From: Primulina eburnea
Lineage: Eukaryota; Streptophyta; Magnoliopsida; Lamiales; Gesneriaceae
Reading direction: 5' to 3'
Assembly (NCBI RefSeq): GCF_022965805.1
Contig: NC_133109.1
Span: 6,549,869 to 6,613,868 of the forward strand
Length of the DNA stretch: 64,000 nucleotides
The translations under genes and the position numbers were made by a program. This document shows positions 22,696-34,765 of the stretch, piece by piece (the first letter of the stretch is position 1; every line of letters begins with the position of its first letter). Below the pieces are notes generated by a model. The model worked only from the letters and a program-made list of their open reading frames with translations, was not told the DNA's origin and did not search any database.

Positions 22696-23748
22696 GACCA
22701 CATTTCCATGGATTTCGTGACAAAGTTACCTCGATCTTCGCGGGGCTGTGACGCGATTTGGATTGTGATAGACCGATTGACCAAATCAGCGTGCTTTATT
22801 CCGTACAGAATGACGTATCGACATGATCAGATGGCAGAGTTGTATGTCAGAGAGGTCGTCAGATTGCACGGTGTGCCGAAATCGATCGTATCAGATCGTG
22901 ATCCACGATTCACTTCCCACTTCTCGCACAGCTTGCAGCAGGCTTTGGGTACGACTTTACACCTAAGCACTGCTTATCATCCTCAGACGGACGGACAGTC
23001 AGAGCGGACTATCCAGACTTTAGAGGACATGCTGAGAGCTGTGGTACTAGACTTTGGTACTAGTTGGCAAGATTCATTGCCGTTGTGTGAGTTTTCATAC
23101 AACAACATCTATCAGACTAGCATTGAGATGGCACCGTTTGAAGCTTTGTATGGTAAGAAGTGCAGATCTCCGTTGTACTGGGATGATATCTCTGAGGTAC
23201 CAGAGTTAGGGCCTGATATGATTCGTGAGATGACCGAGAAAGTGAAGATCATTCAGAGGAGAATGAAGACAGCACATGATAGACAGGCGAAGTACGCCAA
23301 TATCAGACGCAGACCGTTAGTGTTTGAACAAGGAGACAAAGTATTTTTGAAGATTTCACCTTTCAGAAGCGTTGTCAGATTTGGCAAGCGTGGAAAGTTG
23401 TTTCCTAGATACGTCGGTCCGTATGAAATCCTTGAAAAGATTGACGATCGAGCTTACAGACTTGCTCTTACTCCTTCATTGTCTGGTATACATGACGTTT
23501 TCCATGTATCGATGTTACGCAGATATATGCCAGATGATTCTCATGTCATTCAGCCTGATGAAGCCGAGTTAGATCAGACTTTGAGCTATGTTGAACGACC
23601 GATTCAGATTCTTGATCGGAAAGAGAAACAGCTCAGAACCAAGACCATTCCGCTTGTGAAAGTTCAGTGGAGTCGTCATGGCATCGAGGAAGCAACTTGG
23701 GAGACAGAGTCTGATATGAAACAGAGATATCCCGAGCTATTCATATGA
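22696..23748 (+). pseudogene. Chromovirus B integrase core and chromodomain
   Basis: Same frame as the upstream pol after the stop at 22693. The DDE catalytic triad is visible: Asp in MDFVTKLP/VIDRLTKSA, Asp in VSDRDPRFTS, Glu in QSERTIQTLEDML. The GPY/F region has FPRYVGPYEIL and VFHVSMLRRYMPD. The C-terminus carries a chromodomain (IQILDRKEKQLRTK, VKVQWSRHGIEEATWE, PELF), which defines chromoviruses and is thought to bind modified histone H3 and steer integration into heterochromatin. Reading ends at a normal stop at 23748. Confidence 0.92.
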
Positions 23749-23834
23749 TGTGAGTCTTCCTTTCAATTTTGATTATACTGTGTTGTATATACTTGCATGA
23801 TTATTTGCTTACGAGTTCGAGGATGAACTCTTGT

Positions 23835-23850
23835 CTAAGAGGGGGAGAAA
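23835..23850 (+). other. Polypurine tract, chromovirus B
   Basis: CTAAGAGGGGGAGAAA immediately before the 3' LTR start TGTAAGTCTCG; primes plus-strand DNA synthesis. Confidence 0.9.
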
Positions 23851-25271
23851 TGTAAGTCTCGAGAATTATCAACTGGCATTGATGTTAGACTTGTAAAGGT
23901 AAGAACGCATGACATTTAAATCAGAATTGTGAGGAATGGCCGAAGCTACACTGCACCTGCGGTGCTAAGAATACCGCACCCTCGATGTTTAGACAGAAAG
24001 TTGGTGAATTTGTGCGAAGCAAGACCGCACCCGCGGTGTTAGCAAGACCGCACCCGCGATGGTGAGACCGCACCCGCGGTCATGCAGGGACCGCACCCGC
24101 GGTCTTAGTACTGCACTTTAAAATGAATTTGCCGTGATCACAGCGCACCCGCGCTCTTAAGCCACCGCACCCGCGGTGCTGCATGCAAAAATGCCACCTT
24201 CGTTTCTTGGCTTGACACATGGCATGTATATATATATAGAGCTGCTGAATCTTCATTTTTCATTCAGGAAAAAGGAGAAAACCGAGAGCATGCCTTGTTT
24301 CCTTTAAACCTTCTTCATATTAGAATTAAGATTATGCAACCACTAGCCATTCGATTTTAATTTCGAGTCCGGATTTGCGATCCTTGCATCGTTGGCTACG
24401 AAAGGATGTAAGTATTGTTCAATTCCAGCATGTCTCGATATTTATGTGCTGGAGAAGTCATGATTTTATTGAAGGAATGTGTTCTTGATAAGGTTCACAT
24501 TATAGAAATGCAATCGGGTTGATTTTCGGTTATCATATGCCATTATTTCGAAATTCCAGCCTATGTGTATGATGGTGTACCGATTTTGAAGTGATAATGA
24601 GATTATTGTGATGATGATGAAATTATGATATTGTTATATGTTGAGATTGAGTTACCGGTATCAAAGAAATACGCCGTTATGCCGTCGATTGTTACCGAGA
24701 CGGAGTATGATTAAGTATTGACTTGTGCAAGATTTTGATATGAGTTACGTCTTGATAGAGTGCATTGTTACATTGCCATTTCAGATTTGAAGTGACAGGT
24801 TTGACATTTTATTCGAGATCTCGACAGACAGTGCGACACGAAAGGTATAATTCATGTGGTCTCGGGATTGCACAACTCGATTCAGATTTAATAAGAGTTT
24901 CCCTAAATCACATACTAGATTGTTATTACATTTCATTATGTAATTCCTTGTTTATTGATTTATATTCGAGTCCTGAGATAGGAGATGTTGGCAGACTGGC
25001 CAAAACTAGACGTTTCGGTGTATCGTCGCATAGTAGTAGATTTGCTCTATGTGTAGACCCTCGATACAGAGTTGACCGAAGTCTAGGAATAAGACGTACT
25101 GTCGCCCCGATTGGTTGAGTAGGTGACAGACCGTCTTATTCACACCGGGATCCCTAGATTAGAAATGAGTCGAGTCAAGATTTAAATGTTGAATACATAT
25201 TTGTATTCTTCGACATGTTTAGATTTGCATTCATGTTAATTGATATATGCTATGCTTTTGTACATGATTTA
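23851..25271 (+). mobile_element. Chromovirus B 3' LTR, part 1 (interrupted)
   Basis: 1,421 bases matching 17153-18573 with about 11 substitutions. Includes its own dyad array (23951-24178), TATA box, donor and stem-loop (25006-25086). Broken at ATTTA by the inverted solo LTR and resumed at 27082. Confidence 0.95.
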
Positions 25272-27076
25272 TGTGGGGACCCGGGCTCTAACTCAATTCT
25301 TTTGGGATTAAATTGGATCTTTGTTCGAAAATGTGGGTCAAAAATTTGCTTTTAACATTAATTCAAATGTATAGATAAAGCATAACATGTCGTTAACTGA
25401 AATAAACAACATAATGTACATACATGTCTGTCCGTACAAACATTCACTAGTGTTCAAATGACAACTCTAAACATAAGTAGTACAAGTTTCATAAGGAACA
25501 CTAGTAATCTGCGATGCCCGAGATCTCCACGCTATCATCATCTCTCATCTAGCTCGTGACCCCGATCCTGCCCCACCTGTTGCCATGCACACATACAGAC
25601 ACGACAACAGCCGGATAACTCCGGTGAGAACATATCCCAGTATAAAACATGGATGCATGCAATGTCATAATCATGTACAAAAGCATAGCATATGTCAAGT
25701 AACATGAATATAAATCTAAACATGTAGTAGAATACAAATCTGTATTCAACATTCAAATCTTGACTCAACTCTCTTGACTCGACTCTTTTCTAATCTAGGG
25801 ATCCCGGTGTGAATAAGACGGTCTGTTACCTACCCAACCACTCGGGGCAACGGTACGTCTTATTCCTAGACTTCGGTCAACTCTGTATCGAGGGTCTACA
25901 CATATAGCAAATCTGCTCCTATGCGTCGATACACCGAAACGTCTAGTTTTGGCAAGTCTGCCAATCTCTCCTATCTCAGGACTCGAATATAAATCAATAA
26001 ACAAGGCATTACATAATCAAATGTAATAACAATCTAGTATGTGATTTAGGGAAACTCGTATCAAATCTGAATCGAGTTGTGCAATCCCGTGACCACATGA
26101 ATTATACCTTTCTTGTCGAATCGTCGGTCGAAGTCTCGAGTTCACAATAGCCAATACAAATCTGAAATGGCATAAACAATGTGCACTTCAATCATATACA
26201 TCTCAAACAAATCAATATACAAAGCTAACATCGGTTTCAATGCAATTCGACGGCGTAACGGCATAATTCTTCGATACCGATAATCCAAGAATATCATACT
26301 CGATCATAATCAACTCATAATCTCATCACACCTCAATACATAGGCCGAAATCTGAACAACCGTAACTTAACACATGCTGAAAATCGAAACAAGCTCATAC
26401 GATATCTGAAAATCAATCTGATAACGAATCTACGATGCTCGATATACCAAGAGCACATTTCTCAACTCAAAACATAATTTCCCCAGCATATAAATTTCGA
26501 AACATGCTGGAAATATAAGAACTTACATCTTTAGCTAGCCCTCGTTGCAAGGATCATGAATCCGGCCTCGAAATTAAAATCGGAACACAAACCCACTCAA
26601 AATCTCAAGTGCAAAGACTATAAAGAAGTGAACTCTCTCCCCTTGCTCTTGCTTCTCGGCTGCTGAAATGGAGAATAGATGAGGTGCCAATACAAGCTTA
26701 TATACCCCAAGCCATGTGTCAACACGAAATTCAAAGGTGGCATTTTCGCATGCAAACCGCGGGTGCGGTGACTCAAGAGCGCGGGTGCGCTGTGCTCACG
26801 GCAAATTCATTTTAAAGTGTAACACTTAGACCGCGGGTGCGATCCTTGCATGACCGCGGGTGCGGTCTCACACCGCGGGTGCGGTTGCGCTAATACCGCG
26901 GGTGCGGTGTCTGTTCGCACAAATTCCCCAATTTCTGTCACCTACACCGCGGGTGCGGTAGTCTTAGCACCGCGGGTGCGGTGTGGCTTCGGCCCTGCTG
27001 CTCAAAATCTCATAATTGTGCATTCTAATCTATACAATTCCAACATCAATAGTATCGATAATTCTCGAGCCTTACA
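25272..27076 (-). mobile_element. Solo chromovirus LTR inserted in inverse orientation
   Basis: Plus strand runs TGTGGGGACCCGGGCTC ... AATTCTCGAGCCTTACA, the reverse complement of the B family LTR (TGTAAGGCTCG...GGTCCCCACA). Length 1,805. Flanked by the target duplication ATTTA (25267-25271 and 27077-27081). It has the dyad array at 26756-26992, TATA (GTATATAAGC on the minus strand, about 26696-26705), donor at 26526 and stem-loop at 25866-25946. It is clearly more diverged from the host LTR than the two host LTRs are from each other, so it came from another subfamily member. The internal region was removed by LTR-LTR recombination. Confidence 0.95.
26756..26992. promoter_or_regulatory. Dyad motif array of the solo LTR
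   Basis: Eight copies of ACCGCGGGTGCGGT (reverse complement of the B motif). They include one with changed but matching arms, AGCGCGGGTGCGCT. Spacing between copies differs from the host LTR while the motif itself is conserved. Confidence 0.75.
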
Positions 27077-27081
27077 ATTTA

Positions 27082-27480
27082 TGACATTGCATGCATCCAT
27101 GTTTTATACTGGGATATGTTCTCACCGGAGTTATCCGGCTGTTGTCGTGTCTGTATGTGTGCATGGCAACAGGTGGGGCAGGATCTGGGTCACGAGCTAG
27201 ATGAGAGGTTGATGATAGCGTGGAGATCTCGGGCATGGAAGATTTCTAGTGGTTTCTATTTAGATTTGTATCACCTATGTTTGTAGTTGGTATGTAAACA
27301 CTGGTGTATGGTTGTACTAGACAGACATGTATGTACATTATGTTGTTTATTTCAGTTAAAGACATGATATGCTTTAGTTATACATTTGAATTAATATTAA
27401 AAGCAAATTTTTGACCCACATTTTCGAGCAAAGATCCAATTAAATCCCAAAAGAATTGAGTTAGAGCCCGGGTCCCCACA
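27082..27480 (+). mobile_element. Chromovirus B 3' LTR, part 2
   Basis: 399 bases identical by eye to 18574-18972, ending GGTCCCCACA. Followed by the right copy of AAGCA (27481-27485), after which the Athila frame resumes. Confidence 0.95.
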
Positions 27481-27485
27481 AAGCA

Positions 27486-30400
27486 CAAATGAAGAGATCG
27501 AAGGAGAATCTGAGAAAGAACCAAAGGTAAATTCTAAGCCTTTCTCATCTACTATTTCTAATGCGGTTGTTCCTCCATTTCCTTCCAGGTTGGAAAAATC
27601 CAAGAAAATGGACTATGAGAAAGAAGTGTTGGAAACCTTTAGAAAGGTGGAGATCAATATCCCTCTTATAGATGCCATCAAACAAATTCCAAGGTATGCT
27701 AAATTTTTAAAAGATTTGTGCACTAACAAGAGGAGGTTTAAAAGTGATGAAAAAGTAAGCGTGGGGGAAAGTGTATCCGCGGTTATTAAGAAGTCGCTGC
27801 CAAACAAATGCAAGGATCCAGGTATGTTTACAATGCCTTGTGTTATTGGAAATCTGAAAATTGAGCGTGCTATGCTAGATTTAGGCGCATCCATTAATGT
27901 CATGCCCTATTCAATATATTGTGCTCTGAATTTGGGTCCTTTAAAAGAAACTAGAGTGGTGATTCAATTAGCTGACCGATCTAATGCTTACCCTGAAGGC
28001 GTTGTTGAGGATGTTCTGGTGCAGGTTAAAGAATTGATATTTCCTGCGGATTTCTACATATTGCGAATGGAAGAAGACTCCACTGCGATTTCAACTCCGA
28101 TTTTATTGGGGAGACCTTTCATGAAAACTGCTAGAACCAAGATTGTTGTGGAAGAGGGTACTCTTTCCGTCGAATTCGACGGAGAGATTGTGAAATTTAG
28201 TATTTTTTATGCAATGAAATACCCAAATGAAAACCACTCTATATGTTCGATTGATATTGTTAATTCAATTGTGCAGGAATGTTTTGAGGAGACATATGAG
28301 ATTGACAATTTTCACATGCAGGCACAGTTGGAGGTGGAAGGAGAGATAGCTGAAGCTTGGGAAATTTCGGAAACTGATGAAGAATCACAAACTGTGGTTC
28401 CAAATTTAGAAACCGAAATATTAATCCCTCACAAAAAATTGCTACCATCCGTTTTGCAGGCACCCAAATTGGAATTGAAAGATTTGCCAGATCATTTGAA
28501 GTATATCTATTTGGGAGACAATGATACTTTGCCTGTGATCATTTCGAAGAGGTTAACTGAAGAGCAAGAAGAGAGATTAACCACAATTCTTAGAGAACAT
28601 AAGACCGCAATTGGCTGGACATTGGCAGACATCAAAGGCATAAATCCTTCCATCTGCATGCATAGAATTCGTTTAGAGGATGATGCCAAATCGGTAAGAG
28701 AATTCCAAAGAAAGCTGAACCCGGTAATGAAAGAAGTGGTAATGAAAGAGATTCTCAAGCTTTTAGATGAAGGCATAATCTATCCTATTTCGGATAGTAA
28801 ATGGGTGAGTCCGATCCATGTCATACCAAAGAAAACAGGTATCACTGTGGTAAGAAATCAAAATGGTGAGTTGGTACCGACAAGAGTGCAAAATGGTTGG
28901 CGTATGGTTATCGACTTTCGAAAGCTTAATTTAGCTACTAGAAAGGATCACTTTCCTTTGCCATTTATTGATCAAACATTGGAAAGACTAGCTGGAAAAA
29001 CTTATTTTTGTTTTCTTGATGGATTTTCAGGTTATTACCAGATAGTCATTGCTCAGGAGGATCAGGAGAAGACAACCTTTACATGTCCATTTGGAACATT
29101 TGCCTATAGACGTATGCCTTTTGGACTTTGCAATGCTCCAGGTACGTTTCAAAGGTGCATGCTTAGTATTTTTTCAGAGTATATTGAGAACTGTATTGAG
29201 GTATTTATGGATGATTTCACTATCTATGGGGATTCATTTGACAATTGTTTGAGTCATTTGTCCAAAATTTTGAAAAGGTGTATGGAAACCAATCTGGTTT
29301 TGAATTATGAAAAGTGTCATTTTATGGTGACCGAAGGCATTGTGTTAGGACACGTGGTTTCCTCTAGGGGTATTGAGGTTGATAAAGCAAAGGTTGATTT
29401 AATAGCAAATTTACCCTACCCCACTAACGTTAAGGGAATTCGAGGTTTTCTTGGACATGCAGGTTTTTACCGCAGGTTTATTAAGGAGTTCTCAAAAATT
29501 GCTCTACCGATGTCCAAGTTGCTCCAAAAAGATGTCCCTTTCGATTTTGGCGAAGATTGCAAGGAGGATTTTAACAAGCTAAAAAACATGTTGACCATAG
29601 CGCCTATTATCCAACCACCTGACTGGAATTTGCCCTTTGAAATCATGTGTGATGCGAGCAATTATGCTGTGGGGACTGTTCTAGGCCAGAAAGTTGATAA
29701 GAAGAGTCACGTCATATACTATGCTTCAAGAACATTGGACTCTGAGCAATGCAATTACACCACTACGGAAAAGGAGCTTTTAGCAATTGTTTTTGCTTTA
29801 GAAAAATTTCGATCATATTTGCTAGGCTCTAAAGTAATTGTGTTTTCTGATCATGCAGCATTGAATTATCTGTTGACAAAAAAGGAGTCAAAACCGAGGT
29901 TGATACGGTGGATACTCTTACTCCAAGAATTCGACATCGAGATCAAGGATCGGAAAGGAATTGAGAATCCAGTAGCTGATCATATGAGTAGGTTGGTGAA
30001 CGAAGATAATGTTTTGCCTGTTTCCGAATTTTTTCCTGATGAGCAGTTATTTCAAGTGAAAGGTATGAATCCCTGGTATGCAGACATAGTTAATTACTTG
30101 GTTACCGGAATTTTACCTCATGATCTTAGCAAATCACGTAAAGTGAAAATTCGTTGTGAGACAAAGTATTATGTGTGGGATGAACCTCATTTATGGAAAT
30201 TTTGTGCTGATCAAGTTATTAGGAGGTGTGTACCGGAAATTGAACATAAGTCAATCTTGAATTTTTGTCATAATTATGCATGTGGCGGCCATTTTGGACC
30301 GAAATGGACTGCTAGGAAAATTTTGGATTGTGGTTTATATTGGGAGACACTTTTTAAGGATGCCTATTTGTTTTGTAAAAACTGTGAACAATGTCAAAGA

Positions 30401-31373
30401 ACGGGATCTTTGTCCCATAGAAATGAAATGCCCCAAAACCCAATTCTTGTATATGACATTTTTGATATTTGGGGCTTGGATTTCATGGGACCATTCCCTT
30501 CATCAGGAGGTTATCTTTACATATTGTTGGCAGTTGATTATGTTTCTAAGTGGGTGGAAGCAAAACCCACTAAGACTAACGATTCCAAGGTTGTTGCAGG
30601 TTTTTATCAAATCTAACATTTTCAGCAGGTTTGGTATCCCAAGGGCGCTAATCAGTGATCAAGGAACCCATTTTTGCAATCGAACAATTGAAGCTTTGTT
30701 GAAAAAATATGGGGTGCATCATAGAGTTGCCACAGCCTATCATCCACAAACAAATGGACAAGCCGAAGTTTCTAATCGGGAGATCAAGTCTATCCTGTCA
30801 AAAACAGTCAATCCGGGAAGGAAAGATTGGAGTCTCCGTTTAGATGATGCACTTTGGGCTTATCGGACTGCATATAAAACACCAATAGGGATGTCTCCCT
30901 ACAGGTTAGTTTTTGGGAAATCATGTCATTTGCTCGTGGAGATTGAACATAGGGCATATTGGGCAGTTAAGAACTGCAATATGAACTTGGAAGAGGCGAG
31001 TGCATCGAGAAAACTGCAACTACAAGAGTTAGAGGAGATAAGATTGGAGGCATATGAGAATTCGCGAATCTACAAGGAGAAAACGAAGTTGTTCCATGAC
31101 AATGCGATTTTGCGAAAGCAATTTAGCGTTGGTCAAAAAGTACTACTGTACAATTCTCGGCTAAAACTTATGCCAGGTAAGCTTCGTTCCCAATGGATTG
31201 GTCCCTTTATTGTTACTCATGTGTTCCCTTATGGTGCAGTGGAAATCAAGAGTTTGGATACTGATAAAACATTCAAAGTGAATGGACATCGATTGAAGGT
31301 GTTACATGAAGATGAAAGCGCGTCCCAAGTACTAGAAATCGAGTTGGAAAAACCCCGATATTCTGAAAGTTGA
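27486..31373 (+). pseudogene. pol: Athila Pol: protease, RT, RNase H, integrase (one frameshift)
   Basis: Continues the gag frame past the insert. A conserved linker ([19 protein letters not shown]) leads into the protease with [14 protein letters not shown], where DLGA is the Athila form of the DTGA active site (about 27878). RT follows with [23 protein letters not shown] and catalytic FMDDFTIYG (about 29204). RNase H has [15 protein letters not shown] and [11 protein letters not shown]. The integrase zinc region is [10 protein letters not shown]...CKNCEQCQ (about 30269-30400), and the DDE core starts at [11 protein letters not shown] one-base insertion in the T run 30601-30605 shifts the frame. 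The rest ([48 protein letters not shown]) reads in the next frame to 31373. All catalytic residues are present, so the frameshift is the main lesion apart from the nested element. Confidence 0.93.
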
Positions 31374-32119
31374 TGGCACGAAGAATGTCGAGCATAACGA
31401 CATTAAAAAAATTGCGCTTTTGGGAGGCAACCCAAATTTTAGTTATTGTTTTTTAATATTTTTCCAGTAGAGGTTTTCGAACAAGGCGTGGCCACGCCTT
31501 GTTGAAATACCTCTACTGTTAGCAGTCTCTGAACCATCCGCACACAACACCACTCATCATCCAGCACAGCAGCTCGTCTCCCGCTCTGCAACTCTAGCGA
31601 CGTCCCGCATAGAACCAAGCACGGACACCTTCTCACAACGCCTCCGCACACGCCGCCGCTCACCATCCCGTCTTCAACCCAACCACAGCCGCTCGACGTC
31701 TCTGAACCATCCGCATCTCAACCAACAGCACAGCCGGGACTCTCCAGCGCCACCTCTCTCCCTCTTGGCCCTGCACAGACACTCACCTCCTACAACAGCC
31801 AAAACACAGCCCTCGCGCCACATTTCTCCCTGCACAGAAACTTTGCACGGCCACCGCACAATAACCTCAGCGCCACTCGCCACTGATCTCCACAGTATCT
31901 CCTCCTTCGCACAGCCGCCACGCAAATTTCGGTGATATCTCTCCAACCCCTCTCTTATTTCGATTATATGTGTCTACTTGGTGCTTTGTTAACTTATTGT
32001 TTTCACTAGCAATTGGATATCGTTGTGTGCGCCAATTATTACTGGGCTTAACTTGTGATTGTGCCCGTGTTTATTGTTGGTTGTGGGATAATTGTGTTAA
32101 TTGTGCAATTGGTTAATAA
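31374..32119. other. Athila pol-ORF3 spacer with palindrome and C-rich tract
   Basis: Holds GGGAGGCAACCCAA (31423-31436, usual behind Athila pol), a 54-bp near-palindrome (31465-31518), and a strikingly C-rich, G-poor tract (about 31525-31950). In that tract GTCTCTGAACCATCCGCA occurs twice. A pyrimidine-rich stretch ending TTTTCACTAG at about 32009 could be a splice acceptor for the third ORF. No ORF here is convincing. Confidence 0.6.
31465..31518. repeat. 54-bp near-perfect palindrome
   Basis: The inner 24 bases (31480-31503, core GGCGTGGCCACGCC) are a perfect palindrome. Outer arms CAGTAGAGG / CCTCTACTG extend the pairing to 27 bases per side with about three mismatches. A related single motif is in both Athila LTRs (14396 and 34981). 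Confidence 0.9.
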
Positions 32120-33295
32120 AATGCAACGGGATTATCAAGCATCGAATAAAAAAGTCGGCACCCCAAGTTCTTCGTCGGGACGTAAAAGGGCTAGAATGGG
32201 AAAGAGGATGAATTCGTACCACCGTCTGAAGCAGATTTGAATGGTCATTTGACCTTCACAAAAAAAGTGGAAAAAGATAAATATAAGGCGTTGTGTACCA
32301 AAAAAATCATTCCATGCAAGCATATTCACCACCCCACCATGGAATTATTGAACATTAAAACTGGTGTGCTTGATTTGATTAGTAACATTGGGTGGGAATC
32401 ATATTTTTCTGTCTTATGTCCTGCGTATATAGAACTTGTGCGTGAGTTTTATACCACTTTTGAATTGATCAAACCTGATAATTTCACACTCTCCAGTTCA
32501 GGAGTAGTTCGTTTTAGGTTAATGGGACGCACTTTCAGATTTTCAATCACTGAATTTAACATTGCTTTTGGTTTTATTAAAAATGATTTTGCACAAACTG
32601 ATGAATATTTGAATAGTTCGTGTGATTTCATGAGCAATTTAACCCCATTGCCCTTTATCGAGCTATGTCCACACAGCACGACTACGACCCGAGTAAATCC
32701 AAGGATTATTACTTGCACAACCCAGAGTGGAAATACATTCACCGTTTCCTTGCGTTTACTTTTTCGGGTCGAAAAGATTCTGCGGGTGTATTAACTAAAG
32801 CCGAATTGTTTTTCTTGTGGTGCATGCAAAATAGAATGAGTAGTTAATTTGGGATTTTGGTTGGCTTCTCAATTTGCTGGTTTCGTTGCTCATAAACGCC
32901 ATTTGATTCTTGGTTCATTGATCACTGCATTAGCTGTCAACTTGAATTTGATTGATCTTGAAAATAATGACCTTCATGTTGCTTGTCCTATGCTTCCTCT
33001 TGATATGCATTGTTTAGAGACTATGGGACTGATAGAACAAGTGCATGGAGTATTTTCTTTCTGTCCACCAGGTTCCGTGACTGCACGACCCGGCCACCAT
33101 TATTCTGAATCTGATGGTCCGGATGACCCTTTGGACTCACGTGTGCCCCCACCCACATCTGCTACTCCATCACGAAGGCGTATTGACGTGGAAGTGGATG
33201 AGCTCAAGCAACGGTTGACCAGAATGGAACTGAATCAGTTGGCATTTTACAGACACATGGGATTCGAACCACCGTTTCCCCCTCCGCAGCAATAG
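32120..33295 (+). pseudogene. Athila third ORF (ATHILA ORF-1/envelope-like protein), frameshifted
   Basis: Starts at MQRDYQASNKKVG with a basic Ser-rich N-terminus (SSSSGRKRARMG). After a one-base shift near 32200 it continues (SEADLNGHLTFTKKVEKDKY, WESYFSVLCPAYIELVREFY, FRFSITEFNIAFGF). A second shift near 32665-32690 leads to YIHRFLAFTFSGRKDS and KAELFFLWCMQNRM, and a third near 32840 to LGFWLASQF and NNDLHVACPMLPLD. The C-terminus has a short coiled-coil (VDELKQRLTRMELNQLAFY) and ends in Pro-rich residues. The FTFSGR...LTxAELFFLWCM core is characteristic of the ATHILA ORF-1 family found after pol. Function unproven; historically called envelope-like. Three frameshifts make it inactive. Confidence 0.85.
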
Positions 33296-34765
33296 ATGAT
33301 ATTTCTTTAGGATGCTCAACATTTTTCAGGGGAGTTCTCTAACTTCATACTATTTTATCGTTTTAGTTGAGCATCTATTTTTTGTCATTGAGGACAATGT
33401 CAAGTTTATGTGTGGGAGTGTTTGATGTGCTGTGAGAAGTTTGACTTGATTGTGGAATTTTTGATTTTTTTATTTGATCTTTAGTATTTCGATTTAAATT
33501 AAAAAAAAATTGTTTTAAAAAAATTTGTGACGTTATTAGTTCCAAGCATCTAGTTCATTTGTTATCTCTTTCTTATGAATCCTGATTGCCTCCGATGCGA
33601 ATAAAAAAAATGATGTTTTCTTGCGTGCAAATTGTTTTTGCATTCTCACTTTTGCATTATGAATAAGTTGCTCTTGATGATAGTTAGAGAGGACAAGTGT
33701 GTGGGATTTAACACAATTGCTATATTTTTTTTTTCTTTGGTGAGCTTTGAGCCTATGAGCAATCATGATATCTTGCTCCATTTTCTTTGATTGTGTGTTG
33801 TCATTGCATTGTTAATTTTTCTAGAACTTGCATTGTTATACATGTCTTTGTCAACACTTTGTGGTGAATTGGGTGCATAGACAACAGGATAAGGGCATTA
33901 GGTTAAAACCATTTTCTTTCGCATCATCTGAGCCGTTCGTTGAGCCTACCCTGATTCATAGTACCCTAGTGAACCAAGTTTGAGCCTCAACCTTTTTCTT
34001 TGAATAAAAATAACCACATTACAAGCCATGATAAATCTTTTTTGTTGGTTATCCCCCGTTTTGAACCTTGAATTGGAGAATCATATAAACTTTTCACAAA
34101 TAGCATCATTCAATCCAAAATAGTGTGAATTGTTGGGATTTAGTCAATCTCAAATCCTCATAGTCACCGTCTACAGAAAAAAAAAAAACCAAAAAATGGG
34201 AAAAAGAAGAGAAGTAGACGACGTGAGAAAGAAAAACAGAGCCGAAAAAAAAAAAATTGCTCTTCATGTTATAACGAGGTTGAAGATATTATTTGGATGC
34301 AATTGTTTTTGTGAGAAGTGCATATGATTTCTCCAATTCCATAGCTAATTGTTCCCTTTTTACCCTACCTTACCCCTAACCACATTACAACCCACTTATA
34401 GCCCTTTTTGTTTGTGTATTTTAATTCATTCATTTAGTGGAAGGATGTGATATATTTGCAAGCTTATGGTAAAACTTTTCAATGCATTTGACGTGAGAGT
34501 CTGTTGATATATATCCTAGACACTAATGAGCGGAATGAGCGAACCTTGTGAGGAGTGGTTAAATCCCATGCATTTTACTTTCTACACATTCTGATTGCAG
34601 TAATGGTTCATGATGTTATTTTGTGAGGTGCTCTGAAATTAGAATGTTTTCTTGCATGAAAAATGTTTTGGATAAGTAGAGGAAGCGGAAGGAGGACGAA
34701 AATTGAGATAATGAGTTGATCTATTTTATGCTTGAGGACAAGCATCGTTTAGGTGTGGGAGATTT
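33296..34765. other. Athila 3' non-coding region with two polypurine-like tracts
   Basis: AT-rich, no convincing ORF. TTGAGGACAATGTCAAGTTT followed by ATGTGTGGGAGTG at about 33388-33420, and again TTGAGGACAAGCATCG followed by AGGTGTGGGAGATTT at about 34733-34765 next to the LTR. The second is the functional polypurine tract by position; the first is an internal look-alike. Confidence 0.7.

Larger units (their letters stand above)
17153..27480 (+). mobile_element. Complete Ty3/gypsy chromovirus 'B' (Tekay/Del-like) nested in Athila
   Basis: LTRs of 1,820 bases (17153-18972; and 23851-25271 plus 27082-27480, also 1,820 in total), initiator-Met PBS, gag-pol with C-terminal chromodomain, polypurine tract and target duplication AAGCA. 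The two LTRs differ at about 11 positions by eye, fewer than the Athila pair, as expected for a later insertion. The 3' LTR is split by an inverted solo LTR of the same family. The coding region has one frameshift in gag and one in-frame stop in integrase, so it is recent but not autonomous. Confidence 0.95.

Noticed and set aside
31439..31946. Minus-strand ORFs rich in Gly/Val/Arg
   Set aside because: Antisense of the C-rich tract in Athila; open only because of composition.
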